Source: TMP-7 sp038212445 (lineage in GTDB: Bacteria > Acidobacteriota > Terriglobia > Bryobacterales > Bryobacteraceae). From it: 64,000 bases of DNA. The notes under the pieces are model-generated. The model worked only from the letters and a program-made list of their open reading frames with translations. It was not told where the DNA came from and ran no database searches. The DNA lies in the NCBI GenBank assembly GCA_038212445.1, contig JBBQUM010000007.1:173200-237199 (forward strand). The letters run 5' to 3'. Position numbers and translations under genes: made by a program. Shown piece after piece: positions 34,571-43,543 of this stretch (the stretch's first letter is position 1; each line of letters starts with the position of its first letter).

Positions 34571-35896
34571 CTAACTGAGCGAATCGATGACGCTGTGCAA
34601 GAGCTTGTTCAGGTCTCCATCGGTGTGCCGCAACTGGTCAATTTTCTGAATAGAATGCAGGACCGTGGTGTGGTGCTTTCCACCAAACGCCCGCCCGATT
34701 TCCGGGAGCGAGGCGTGCGTCATTTCCTTCACGATGTACATTGCCACCTGTCGCGGGTAGGAGATCTGGCGAGCGTTGGTCTTCTGCTTCAGTTGGACCG
34801 GTTGGAGGCCGAACTTCTCCGCCACCGAGCGCACAATCATCTCAATGCTCACCCGCTTGTCACCCTGCGGCACAAGGTGCTTGAGGGTCTGCTGCGCCAT
34901 CGCGAGGTTGATCTTGGTACCCGTGACCGAGGAGTAGGCGATCAACTTCACCAACGCGCCTTCCAGCTCACGGACATTTGACTTGGTCTTGGTGGCGATG
35001 AAGATGCGCACGTCCTCGGGCAACTCGACGCCCTCCGACTCCGCCTTCTTATCCAGAATCGCCATCTTCGTCTCGAGATCGGGCGGCTGTATGTCCACCA
35101 TCAGACCCCACTCGAAACGTGACCGCAGGCGCTCCACCAGTCCGGGCGTATTCTTAGGCGCGGAGTCACTGGAAATAACAATCTGCTTCTGATGATCGTA
35201 GAGCTCGTTAAAGGTGTGGAAGAATTCGTCCTGCGTCCGCTCCTTGCCAGCAAGGATTTGGATGTCGTCCACGAGCAACACGTCCGCGGAGCGATAATGT
35301 CTGTGAAAATGCGACATTCGCTCGCTTTTGATGCAGTTGATCATCTCGTTCATGAAGCGCTCGCTCGATGTATAAACGATCTTCATCGACCCGTAGTGAT
35401 CGAGTAACGATCGCCCAATCGCATGCATCAGATGGGTTTTTCCCATCCCGACGCCACCATAGATGAAGAGGGGGTTATACGATCGCGACGGTGTGCTGGC
35501 CACCGCTCGTGCGGCCGCATGCGCAAACTGATTACACGATCCAACCACGAACGACTCAAAAGAGAACTTCGGATTGAGCGACGTACCCGGTGCGGCAAAC
35601 GTCAATTGCGTGTCGCCCTCTGACACCGGGCCCGGCATAGGACGCGGCGGTTGCAAGGGTTGCTGGGCCACTTCGTACACGATCGGCTTTGGCGACTGCC
35701 CCATACCTGCAAAGGCATCGCGAATGTGATCGCCATACTCCCGCTCCAGCCAGTCCCCCGTTACACCGTCCGGCACCGACACGCGGAGGATTCCATCCCG
35801 GTCCCCCACAAACTCCGTCCTCGATATCCAGTTCTGGTAGGCATCTGCGCTCAACTTGGACCGAAGAAACTGCTTAACCTGATCCCAACCGTTCAT
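34571..35896 (-). CDS. dnaA: Chromosomal replication initiator DnaA
   Basis: 441 residues from ATG 35896, giving the normal domain I start (NGWDQVKQFLRSKLSADAY). Domain III has Walker A YGGVGMGKTHLMHAIG, Walker B LLVDDIQIL and an Arg finger region; domain IV has the DnaA-box helix (ASLPEIGRAFGGKHHTTVLHSI). An in-frame start at 35998 would add 34 residues that overlap the DnaA boxes and look unnatural, so I reject it. It binds boxes upstream of its own gene to open the origin and autoregulate. Confidence 0.94.
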   Translation of the reverse strand: MNGWDQVKQFLRSKLSADAYQNWISRTEFVGDRDGILRVSVPDGVTGDWLEREYGDHIRDAFAGMGQSPKPIVYEVAQQPLQPPRPMPGPVSEGDTQLTFAAPGTSLNPKFSFESFVVGSCNQFAHAAARAVASTPSRSYNPLFIYGGVGMGKTHLMHAIGRSLLDHYGSMKIVYTSSERFMNEMINCIKSERMSHFHRHYRSADVLLVDDIQILAGKERTQDEFFHTFNELYDHQKQIVISSDSAPKNTPGLVERLRSRFEWGLMVDIQPPDLETKMAILDKKAESEGVELPEDVRIFIATKTKSNVRELEGALVKLIAYSSVTGTKINLAMAQQTLKHLVPQGDKRVSIEMIVRSVAEKFGLQPVQLKQKTNARQISYPRQVAMYIVKEMTHASLPEIGRAFGGKHHTTVLHSIQKIDQLRHTDGDLNKLLHSVIDSLS

Positions 35897-35937
35897 CTTG
35901 AGGCACTCATTCCAACACCCGCAATACTGCAGACGCA

Positions 35938-36246
35938 GCTTTTGCACAGGTTTTCCACACTCTGTGGAAAAGAGTCTGTGTGTTTGGTTTCGGCTCAAAC
36001 CGAACCAGGCTGTATATCAGGTTTTTCCCTGAATACTATCTCTGCGGAACTTCAGTCTAGCACAAAAGATTCTGTAGGGAAGTCTGATCTTTAGGTTTTT
36101 TCTCGGATTATTTCTGTGTTGTTTTGTTTAACTTATGGAGTTCTACAGTTGTAGCAAAACATTTCCGTCACGCGTTGTTCACAGTACCTACAGACCCCCG
36201 ATTGACACCACCTGTAGAGTCTGTCACAATCAGAATTGTCCCTCGC
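35938..36246. other. Probable chromosomal replication origin (oriC)
   Basis: Directly upstream of dnaA. Three DnaA-box-like 9-mers cluster at 35940-35948 (TTTTGCACA), 35951-35959 (TTTTCCACA) and 35963-35971 (TTTTCCACA, opposite orientation). A further TTGTTCACA lies near 36176-36184. An AT-rich, T-tract-bearing stretch at about 36088-36140 could be the unwinding element. The dnaA-dnaN-gyrB context strongly supports an origin; the exact boundaries are my estimate. Confidence 0.7.
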
Positions 36247-36322
36247 GCGGGAGTAACTCAGCTGGTAGAGTGCGACCTTGCCAAGGTCGATGTCGCGGGT
36301 TCGAATCCCGTCTCCCGCTCCA
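36247..36322 (+). tRNA. tRNA-Gly (GCC)
   Basis: A complete 76-base cloverleaf with 7-bp acceptor stem GCGGGAG/CTCCCGC, anticodon GCC at 36280-36282 in loop TTGCCAA, TTCGAAT in the T loop, discriminator T and an encoded CCA end. It lies immediately beside the origin on the strand opposite dnaA. Confidence 0.96.
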
Positions 36323-36340
36323 TCCTCTTCCCCAAAAGCC

Positions 36341-37726
36341 TTAAGCCACCAATACTGAGCGGATGTTCCGCAGGTCATCCACGAAGGCAGCGTATTCCGC
36401 TTCGCGGCGCTCCTGCTCCGGCATCCTGAGTATTGCCGAAGGATGAATGGTCGCCATGACCTTACCAGCAACCGGGTGCGGCAGCACCAGTCCACGTTCC
36501 TTCGTGACCCGAAACGCCCGTCCTAATAAGGACTGCGCCGCAGTGGCGCCCAGGCATACGACCAACTCCGGCCTCACCGCTGCGATCTCGGCTTCGAGCC
36601 ATGGATGGCAAGCATTGATTTCGAGCCCTGTAGGTTTCGAATGGATGCGCCGCTTTCCGCGAGGCTCGAACTTGAAATGCTTTAGAGCGTTGGTGACGTA
36701 GATCAAGCGCCGGTCCACCTCGGCATCCGTCAGCGCGCGGTCAAGCAACTGTCCCGCGGGTCCGACGAACGGATGTCCCTGCAGGTCTTCCTGGTCTCCC
36801 GGTTGTTCGCCAACCAGAATCACCCGGGCATCCGGCGGTCCCTCGCCGAACACCGTTTGCGTGGCGTGGCGGAACAGGTTACATCCCTCGCATCTTGACG
36901 CGGCTTTCGCGAGGACGGTCAACGACTTTGACTGGGGCACAAACGGTGCGGCGGACGTGGGTTGATTTTGCTGCATGACGTCGACCCGGCTTTCCGCCTC
37001 TTGGATGAGCGCGGGCAGGATATCTGTTTCAGGCATTGTGGCCCAATACCGGGCGGGCATCTCGGTGCGCATCGTACGGACGCTCAGGCGCGCGGGATTA
37101 AAGATAGAGGCGTAGTAGTCGCGCCACAGGTCTTCGAGGGTGTCCTCGGACGGTGCTTCAGAGCGTAGAACTCCAGGACCGAACCGCAGTTGGTTGTCGT
37201 CCCAATATGCACTTCGGATCGACGTGAGGATGGCCCAGCGCATTGCGGCAAAGCGTCGCGCGAAGAAAGGCGCCGCTGCTTCGAGTACGTCGTGTTCGGT
37301 TTGAAACCACGCGACAAAACGTTCTCCGCCCAAGTCCTCGGTCCGCCGGAAACGCACGAAGGCATGCACGCGATGAATCTCGTGCTTCACGGCTTTTTCC
37401 ATTCGACGCATCTCGCGCACATCGTCGTCCACCTCGACGTCGAGCAAGTGATGTTCACCGTTGGCGATTCGGAATAGCGAGCGATAGAGCAGGTCCCAAC
37501 GTTGAGGGTCGTGATGCATCGCCACTGAGCGCGCGAGATCGAGGAATGCGGCCGGCACGCGCGGTTTCGATTTCACCGCGGCCGGCGGCAGTTCAGTTTC
37601 GGCTAGTAGATAGGGCTGGTCTCGAGGATCACGGAAGCGAATACCGAACGGCGGGACGGCGGCCAGTAAGGCTTGACGTGCGGTGACGCGCCAGTGTTTG
37701 AAGTCTTCAACAACGATCTCGATCAT
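36341..37726 (-). CDS. DUF4130 domain fused to UdgX-type uracil-DNA glycosylase
   Basis: 461 residues. Residues 1-240 match the DUF4130 domain found beside the radical SAM protein of this pair (ARSVAMHHDPQRWDLLYRS, RMEKAVKHEIHRVHAFVRF). Residues 270-461 are a UdgX/UDG family 4-like glycosylase: iron-sulphur cysteines CEGCNLF, GEQPGDQEDLQGHPFVGPAG, the UdgX hallmark KRRIHSKP loop whose His forms a covalent bond with uracil sites in characterised UdgX, and the HPSAIL motif. It is coupled to the preceding radical SAM gene by an ATGA overlap. Confidence 0.9.
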   Translation of the reverse strand: MIEIVVEDFKHWRVTARQALLAAVPPFGIRFRDPRDQPYLLAETELPPAAVKSKPRVPAAFLDLARSVAMHHDPQRWDLLYRSLFRIANGEHHLLDVEVDDDVREMRRMEKAVKHEIHRVHAFVRFRRTEDLGGERFVAWFQTEHDVLEAAAPFFARRFAAMRWAILTSIRSAYWDDNQLRFGPGVLRSEAPSEDTLEDLWRDYYASIFNPARLSVRTMRTEMPARYWATMPETDILPALIQEAESRVDVMQQNQPTSAAPFVPQSKSLTVLAKAASRCEGCNLFRHATQTVFGEGPPDARVILVGEQPGDQEDLQGHPFVGPAGQLLDRALTDAEVDRRLIYVTNALKHFKFEPRGKRRIHSKPTGLEINACHPWLEAEIAAVRPELVVCLGATAAQSLLGRAFRVTKERGLVLPHPVAGKVMATIHPSAILRMPEQERREAEYAAFVDDLRNIRSVLVA

Positions 37727-38946
37727 AGCTCGCCGGTGCGGGTCTCGAAGAGCAGGAGTTGTTGAGGTTGAGGTGTGAACTTTTCGGGGAGCTTAGGAGA
37801 GTCGAGTGCATGGAGTTCGGGATTATGGTCTCGCGCCACGACGAAGAATTTCGCACGGTTTACGGCCGCGCCCAGCTTACGAACGTCGTCGAGACTCAAG
37901 CGGCGGTAGCGTCGCGCGCGGATAATGCGCTGGACATTGCGAACGCCAAGTCCGGGAACGCGCAGCAGGGCTTCGCGCGGCGCCGCGTTGATGTCCACCG
38001 GGAAAAACTCGCGATGCCGCAACGCCCAGGCCAGCTTCGGATCCTTGTCGAGCGGGAGGTTGCGTTCAGTGCTATCAAAGATCTCCGCGGTGGTGAAGCC
38101 ATAGAAGCGAAGCAGCCAGTCGGCTTGGTAGAGGCGGTGCTCGCGGACGAGCGGAGGACGTTCCGCCGGAAGATTGGGATCCGGATGCGGTATCGGGCTG
38201 AAGCCGGAATAATACACGCGCCGAAGCTTATGTTTTTTGTAGAGTTGCGATGCCGACGTCATGATCACATCGTCGGTCTCGCCGGCCGCGCCAATCACCA
38301 TCTGCGTGCTCTGCCCGGCGGGCGCAAAGGCAGCGCCACCCTCGCGGGCTTCGTCAATGCCATTGCGGATCCGGGTCATCGCGGTCTCGATCTCGGCGTG
38401 AGACTTGGCCGGCGCAAGCCGGATCAGATCGGAGTCTCGCGGAAGCTCGATGTTTGCGCTCAAGCGGTCGGCAAGCAGTCCGGCTTGCCGGATCAATTCA
38501 GGCGCAGCGCCCGGCACCGCTTTCACATGAATGTAGCCGCCGAACTTGTGCTCGGTACGGAGCAGTGTGACCGCGCGAATCATTTGCTCCATCGTGTAGT
38601 CGGGACTTTGGATCACACCCGAACTCAGGAACAGTCCCTCGATGTAGTTGCGGCGGTAGAACTCCATCGTAAGAAACGCCACCTCTTCCGGAGTGAAGCG
38701 CGCGCGCGGCGTATCGCTGGAGATACGGTTTACGCAGTAGAGGCAGTCATACAAGCAGTAGTTGGTGAGCAGGAGTTTGAGAAGCGAAATGCAGCGGCCG
38801 TCGGGCGTATAGCTGTGACAAATGCCCATCCCCTCGGTGTTTCCGATGCCGCCCTCAGTAGCCTTACGCCGAGAACCGCTGGATGCACAGGAAGCATCGT
38901 ACTTTGCCGCATCAGCGAGGATGCGCAGTTTATTTCTTATCTCCAG
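37723..38946 (-). CDS. Putative DNA modification/repair radical SAM protein (UdgX partner), apparent non-AUG start
   Basis: The radical SAM cluster motif is CLYDCLYC (C-x3-C-x2-C), after GICHSYTPDGRCISLLKLLL. The C terminus has a helix-hairpin-helix-like LLRVPGLGVRNVQRIIRAR. Reading from ATG 38829 gives 368 residues, but the frame upstream still encodes the conserved N terminus of this family (KLRILADAAKYDASC, then ASSGSRR). No ATG, GTG or TTG exists between there and the TAA ahead of it. The likeliest start is CTG 38946 with AGG eight bases upstream, giving 407 residues. Members regularly pair with the DUF4130/UdgX protein. Reaction unknown. Confidence 0.85.
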   Translation of the reverse strand: MEIRNKLRILADAAKYDASCASSGSRRKATEGGIGNTEGMGICHSYTPDGRCISLLKLLLTNYCLYDCLYCVNRISSDTPRARFTPEEVAFLTMEFYRRNYIEGLFLSSGVIQSPDYTMEQMIRAVTLLRTEHKFGGYIHVKAVPGAAPELIRQAGLLADRLSANIELPRDSDLIRLAPAKSHAEIETAMTRIRNGIDEAREGGAAFAPAGQSTQMVIGAAGETDDVIMTSASQLYKKHKLRRVYYSGFSPIPHPDPNLPAERPPLVREHRLYQADWLLRFYGFTTAEIFDSTERNLPLDKDPKLAWALRHREFFPVDINAAPREALLRVPGLGVRNVQRIIRARRYRRLSLDDVRKLGAAVNRAKFFVVARDHNPELHALDSPKLPEKFTPQPQQLLLFETRTGEL

Positions 38947-39033
38947 AAGCAGTGCCTGTTTGTTAGATGTGCCGGGCCGAAATTGCGCTAGATTATTCCC
39001 TGTTTATTCCCTTTCATGGCGGACAATTGAGAC

Positions 39034-39510
39034 ATGTCACGTTTGACGGCGGGAGCGGCTGCGCGCGCAGCGGCGGGAGGCGGATCGAGGGCAGCCGAGC
39101 AGTCCACTCCGGGACACAGTCTTGGATTGTCGGCGTCGTCCAACGCCGATCTGATTCACGCCATTGAGAGGGGATTGCCCTTTCGGTCCCTCTCGCAGCT
39201 GGCGGAGACGCTGGGGATAGATACCGGCGCGCTGGCGGAGGCGGCAGGAATACCGGCACGGGCTCTCGCACGGAGGAAAGCGGCCCATCGCTTCGAACCC
39301 TCGGAATCAGAAAGGCTCGTCCGGATAGGACTCGTGGCGGAGAGCGCGCTACGGCTGTTCAACGGTGACACGTCCGAGGCGGCCCACTGGCTCATCTCGC
39401 CGCGCGACGCATTTGAAGGGCAGAGCCCGCTCGATTATTGCCGCACAGATTTGGGAGCCCGCGAAGTAGAGGATCTCATAGGACGCCTCGAGTACGGGGT
39501 CTTCTCCTGA
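39034..39510 (+). CDS. Xre/MbcA/ParS-type antitoxin
   Basis: 158 residues. After a low-complexity N terminus, residues 40-95 form the helix-turn-helix-like part (SLSQLAETLGIDTGALAEAA) and residues 100-158 the DUF2384 toxin-binding part (ALRLFNGDTSEAAHWLISPR, GQSPLDYCRTDLGAREVEDL). It binds and neutralises a RES-domain toxin, which follows directly; the stop overlaps the toxin ATG. Such antitoxins usually repress their own operon. Confidence 0.9.
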   Translation: MSRLTAGAAARAAAGGGSRAAEQSTPGHSLGLSASSNADLIHAIERGLPFRSLSQLAETLGIDTGALAEAAGIPARALARRKAAHRFEPSESERLVRIGLVAESALRLFNGDTSEAAHWLISPRDAFEGQSPLDYCRTDLGAREVEDLIGRLEYGVFS

Positions 39511-39977
39511 TGCTGTCTGCCTGGCGCATTGTTCGGCGCCACCGTGGCGTTACCGCGTTCAACGGCGAAGGCGCGCGGCTCTTTGGCGGGCGGTGGAACC
39601 GCAAGGGGACACCGATGATTTACCTGTCGGAGTCGAGAGCATTGGCGGCGCTCGAGTTGTTGGTCCACCTGGACCGCGCGGACCTGCTGTCCGGTTACGT
39701 GAGTATTGAAGCACGGCTCGACGATGCCTGGGTGGAGCGATGTTCGCTTGACTCTCTGCCGCAAGGTTGGCACCAACTGCCGATTCCGCTCGGCGTTCAG
39801 GATATCGGCGAGGAGTGGGCCCGGTCGCGACGGTCGGTCGCGCTATGCGTGCCAAGCGCGGTTGTGCCGGGCGAGTTCAACTATCTCTTAAATCCTCGAC
39901 ATCCAGGTTTCGGTGAGGTTCAGATCGGCGCCGCAGCACGCTTCTGCCTTGATTTGAGGCTGGGCCGGATTCGTTAA
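39510..39977 (+). CDS. RES-domain toxin
   Basis: 155 residues from ATG 39510 (TGATG junction). The RES hallmarks are present: RRHRGVTAFNGEGARLFGGRWN (conserved Arg, then the GRWN), IYLSESRALAALELLVH (Tyr and Glu region) and VPSAVVPGEFNYLLNPRHPG near the C terminus. Characterised RES toxins degrade NAD+ by hydrolysis or phosphorolysis. Length fits the family, and no key residue appears missing, so the pair looks functional. Confidence 0.9.
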   Translation: MLSAWRIVRRHRGVTAFNGEGARLFGGRWNRKGTPMIYLSESRALAALELLVHLDRADLLSGYVSIEARLDDAWVERCSLDSLPQGWHQLPIPLGVQDIGEEWARSRRSVALCVPSAVVPGEFNYLLNPRHPGFGEVQIGAAARFCLDLRLGRIR

Positions 39978-40189
39978 CCAAGGTATTGATTGTCGCTCTC
40001 GCCGGTGTGGAGCATTTGTTTTGCGATGGGAAGCACCGCCGACGAACCGGCCTGTGGTGTGGCTTTGAATCCCAAATCGAAGGTTCTGAAACGCGTGGAA
40101 GCATCGCGGTGATGACCGGGAAGTAAGCCGACCTAATTAAGGTATTTCACGTGCTACGGGTGCAGGGTCCGGTGTTATTATGAAGCCAG

Positions 40190-41821
40190 ATGAGTTCGCT
40201 TTCTCCGAGGCTGCAACTACGGGTCGCGCAGAAGCAAATCTTAACCCCTGGGCTCGTCCAGATGGTGACGGTGCTTCAGCTCAACCGCCTTGAGTTGAAG
40301 GACATGATCGTTTCTGAGATCTCTCAGAATCCGGTGCTTGAAGAGGCCGGCGAAGGGGGAGAAGAGTTGACGCCTGAGGAAGTTCAGGCGATGCTCGAAG
40401 CGGAACGCGTCCAGGAACCCGCCGACCAGTCCATCCGCGACGTGATGGATAATCCCAATGATCCGGTCACGCCAGAGCCTGAATTTTCGGGCATGGAGTT
40501 CGACCACAATGCTGCTGCTGAAACCCAATCGTTTGACGGAGTTGACAACGGCACGGGGACTCTCACGGCAACCGTCGCTGAGCCCATCACCGAAGGCGTG
40601 GACGCGGTAGTTCCTGAGAAGACCGAGTCTGATCCCTTCGACGAAATCGATTTCGGCGACTTCTTTGATACTTATCTAGACCCCGGCTACAAAAGTCCGG
40701 CTTCAGAGAACGTCGAGAAGCCATCTTTCGAGACTTTTCTCTCCTCGCCCGTCACGCTAAGCGGTTATCTCCATGACCAGTTAGCGGTATTAGTTCTGCC
40801 TGAAGCAGTGCGCGACGCAGCCGACAGTATCATCGGCAATCTGGACGAGAACGGCTATGTCATGTCTCCCCTCGAGGAGATCGCGCTAGCCGAGGATCAC
40901 AAGCCGGAAGATCTGGAAGAAGCGCTCAGGGTGGTTCAGGCGCTCGATCCATCAGGAATTGGCGCACGATCGCTTCAGGAGTGCCTCCTAATTCAGATTG
41001 AGCAACGGAACGGGCGCAACAGCGTCGCCTGGCAGATTATCGCTAACCATTTGAAACTGCTGGAAAACCGGCAGATGAGGGACTTGGCGAAGGCGCTTGG
41101 ACGGCCCCTCGAGCATGTCCAGATCGCGGTTTCTGTCATCAAAGGGCTCGATCCGATGCCAGGGCGCCGTTATTCGGGCCCGGGCGCGCGAATCGTCGAG
41201 CCGGACGTCTACATTTTCAAGGATGGCGACGAGTACCTGATTCAGCTGAACGATGAAGATGTACCGCAGTTGCGGCTGAACTCGCAGTACAAGAAGATGC
41301 TCGACCGTGATCAGGAGCCGAACAAGGAAATCCGGAACTACGTCAAGGACCGGTATGCCTCCGCGCTCCAACTGATTAAGAACATTGAGCAGCGAAAGCA
41401 GACTATCCTGAGGGTTTGCCAGTCGATTGTCAGGCGCCAGGGTGAATTCCTGGAGCATGGCATTGACCAGCTGAAGCCTATGATGATTAAGGATGTCGCC
41501 GAGGAGATCGGCGTGCATCCGTCCACGGTAAGTCGTGCAGTTGCAAGTAAGTACGCTCACACGCCGCAGGGTGTTTTTGAGCTGCGCTACTTCTTCTCGG
41601 AGGCCGTGCAAGGCCCGTCCGGAAGCGCGACACCCCTACTAATCCTGAAGCGAAGGGTAAAAAAGATGATTGAGGACGAAGATCCTAAGCATCCTTTGAC
41701 CGACGAACAGATTACAGAGAAGCTTCAAGGCGAAGGTATTCAGGTAACCCGCCGCACGGTGGCCAAATACCGGGAAGACATGAAGATTCCCTCTACTCAC
41801 CAGCGACGTACTCGTAATTAA
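40190..41821 (+). CDS. rpoN: RNA polymerase sigma-54 factor
   Basis: 543 residues: region I (LRVAQKQILTPGLVQMVTVL), an acidic region II, core-binding domain, helix-turn-helix (IKDVAEEIGVHPSTVSRAVA) and the RpoN box (TRRTVAKYRE) close to the C terminus. It directs transcription from -24/-12 promoters with AAA+ activators, one of which is encoded at 46869-48266. First of the rpoN-hpf-rapZ gene order. Confidence 0.95.
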   Translation: MSSLSPRLQLRVAQKQILTPGLVQMVTVLQLNRLELKDMIVSEISQNPVLEEAGEGGEELTPEEVQAMLEAERVQEPADQSIRDVMDNPNDPVTPEPEFSGMEFDHNAAAETQSFDGVDNGTGTLTATVAEPITEGVDAVVPEKTESDPFDEIDFGDFFDTYLDPGYKSPASENVEKPSFETFLSSPVTLSGYLHDQLAVLVLPEAVRDAADSIIGNLDENGYVMSPLEEIALAEDHKPEDLEEALRVVQALDPSGIGARSLQECLLIQIEQRNGRNSVAWQIIANHLKLLENRQMRDLAKALGRPLEHVQIAVSVIKGLDPMPGRRYSGPGARIVEPDVYIFKDGDEYLIQLNDEDVPQLRLNSQYKKMLDRDQEPNKEIRNYVKDRYASALQLIKNIEQRKQTILRVCQSIVRRQGEFLEHGIDQLKPMMIKDVAEEIGVHPSTVSRAVASKYAHTPQGVFELRYFFSEAVQGPSGSATPLLILKRRVKKMIEDEDPKHPLTDEQITEKLQGEGIQVTRRTVAKYREDMKIPSTHQRRTRN

Positions 41822-41849
41822 CTTCTCTCTTTCAAGGAGGAGGCAGTCC

Positions 41850-42440
41850 ATGAACATCAACTACACCGGCCGGCGCGGCGAATTGCCGCCGGGACAACAG
41901 CGCAAGCTGGATGTGAGGTTCGCCAAGCTCTCGAAGTTAGTGGAGCGGAAAGGGGACAGCAGTAAGGACGCTCATGTCGTGATCACGAACGAGCGGCACC
42001 TGATCAAGGCTGAGATCACCGCTAACTTCCACGGCCATAGCCTGATAGGCATCGGCTCGGGGACAGATTTGTTTGCCGCGATGTCTGAGGCGCTGGAAAA
42101 AGCCGAGAAACAGGCCCTGAAGGTTCGAGCGAAATGGCGCGACACAACTCGTGCCCCCAAGGACAAGGGCGAGGAGACCGTCGCTGTACCGGAAGTCGTC
42201 GCGGCGAAGGCTCCGGCTAAGAAGGTCAAACAGCCTAGCCCTGAACCGGTGGAGACTGAAGATTCAGGCATCCGCATCAACCGCATCAACCATCATGACC
42301 GCCGCAAGCCCATGACCGCCGAGGAAGCAATGATCGCCATGGGGAGCCGGGACTACATGGTCTACCGCGACTCCGATAAAGACTGCGTCTCGGTGCTTAT
42401 TCGCCGCAAAGACGGCAGCTTCGACCTGGTCGAGTCGTAG
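41850..42440 (+). CDS. hpf: Ribosome hibernation promoting factor, long form
   Basis: 196 residues. The N-terminal S30AE domain (MNINYTGRRG to residue ~110) and the C-terminal dimerisation domain (RKPMTAEEAMIAMGSRDYMV to the end) are joined by an Ala/Lys/Pro linker. Long HPFs join two 70S ribosomes into 100S particles in stationary phase. Strong Shine-Dalgarno (AAGGAGGAGG); stop overlaps the next GTG. Confidence 0.9.
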   Translation: MNINYTGRRGELPPGQQRKLDVRFAKLSKLVERKGDSSKDAHVVITNERHLIKAEITANFHGHSLIGIGSGTDLFAAMSEALEKAEKQALKVRAKWRDTTRAPKDKGEETVAVPEVVAAKAPAKKVKQPSPEPVETEDSGIRINRINHHDRRKPMTAEEAMIAMGSRDYMVYRDSDKDCVSVLIRRKDGSFDLVES

Positions 42441-43342
42441 TGGCGAAACGGCCTCCCAAAAAAGCCGTACCGCCTTTGAAACCCGAAGATAACCGCTCAC
42501 AGCTGGTGATCATCACCGGCTTGAGCGGTTCCGGTAAAGGCACGGTCCTCAAGTCTTTCGAGGACCTGGGGTATTATTCGGTGGACAACCTGCCCATCGA
42601 GTTCATCCCTCAATTCTCGGAGTTGCTGGCTGACTCCAAGATCAAGCGTGCTGCGATCGTCGTTGACATACGAGAGGGACAAACCCTTCAGCGGTTCCCC
42701 GCCATATTCCGCAAGCTGAAGCGCAGTGGTGCAGTAACCCTGGTATTTCTGGAAGCGGACGACAGTTCGCTCGTGCGCCGGTTTAGCGAGACGCGCCGGC
42801 CGCATCCTCTGGGCGCCGAACGTTCCGTCGCCAAGAGCATTCAAGCCGAGCGAGTCGAGCTGGCATCCATCCGCGCCGTAGCGGACCACATCATCAACAC
42901 ATCGAAGTTCAATGTCCACGAACTTCGCGAGTTGATTGGCGAAAAATTCGCCGGCGGCCGGGACGAGTCGAACATCATGATCTACGTCACCAGCTTTGGC
43001 TTCCGGCACGGCGTCCCGCCCGAGAGCGACCTGGTCTTCGATGTACGCTTCCTGCCCAACCCCAACTATATTGCCGAGTTCAAGAACCGTACCGGCCTCG
43101 AGGCGCCGGTGGCGCGCTATATCCGGTCCTTTCCCCAAACTGTGGAATTCATCGACCGGATCTCTGACCTCCTGATCTATCTGCTGCCCCACTACATCCG
43201 GGAAGGCAAGAGCTACCTCACCATCGCGTTTGGCTGCACCGGCGGGCACCATCGTTCGGTGATGATCACCGGCGAGATGCAGAAGCGCCTGAAGAAGGCC
43301 GGATATAAGGTCAAAGAAGGCCACCGAGACATCACGAAGTAG
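42440..43342 (+). CDS. rapZ: RNase adapter / nucleotide-binding protein RapZ
   Basis: 300 residues with Walker A GLSGSGKG (27-34) and the conserved C-terminal region FGFRHGVPPESDLVFDVRF, LPNPNY, and IAFGCTGGHHRSV. In other bacteria RapZ controls amino-sugar metabolism by guiding RNase E to a small RNA; here only the ATP/GTP-binding identity is secure. Starts at GTG 42440, overlapping the hpf TAG. Confidence 0.92.
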   Translation: MAKRPPKKAVPPLKPEDNRSQLVIITGLSGSGKGTVLKSFEDLGYYSVDNLPIEFIPQFSELLADSKIKRAAIVVDIREGQTLQRFPAIFRKLKRSGAVTLVFLEADDSSLVRRFSETRRPHPLGAERSVAKSIQAERVELASIRAVADHIINTSKFNVHELRELIGEKFAGGRDESNIMIYVTSFGFRHGVPPESDLVFDVRFLPNPNYIAEFKNRTGLEAPVARYIRSFPQTVEFIDRISDLLIYLLPHYIREGKSYLTIAFGCTGGHHRSVMITGEMQKRLKKAGYKVKEGHRDITK

Positions 43343-43468
43343 TACTTTCGTCGATTTCGGACTCTCTCGGTCAAAAAACCGGATCTTGCAATTTCAAGCG
43401 GTCGGGCAGAATTCCCGAATGCACTACGACATCTGGATTTTCACACTCCGAATCAAGCACTTACACTG

Positions 43469-43484
43469 TGGTTCGCCACCTGCA
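43469..43484 (+). promoter_or_regulatory. Candidate sigma-54 promoter
   Basis: TGGTTCGCCACCTGCA contains GG at 43470-43471 and GC at 43482-43483 with exactly ten bases between, as sigma-54 promoters require, and a good TGCA -12 box. The predicted transcript would begin about 50 bases before the GTG at 43544. The -24 box (TGGTTC) is weaker than consensus TGGCAC. Confidence 0.35.
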
Positions 43485-43543
43485 ATGCTATATCGCGTAC
43501 TTGCTTCGCGGGACACGAAACAGGGTAGTTAAGGAGGCCATTT

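Noticed and set aside
35897..35998. 34-residue N-terminal extension of DnaA
   Set aside because: It overlaps the DnaA-box cluster and does not match the family's N terminus.
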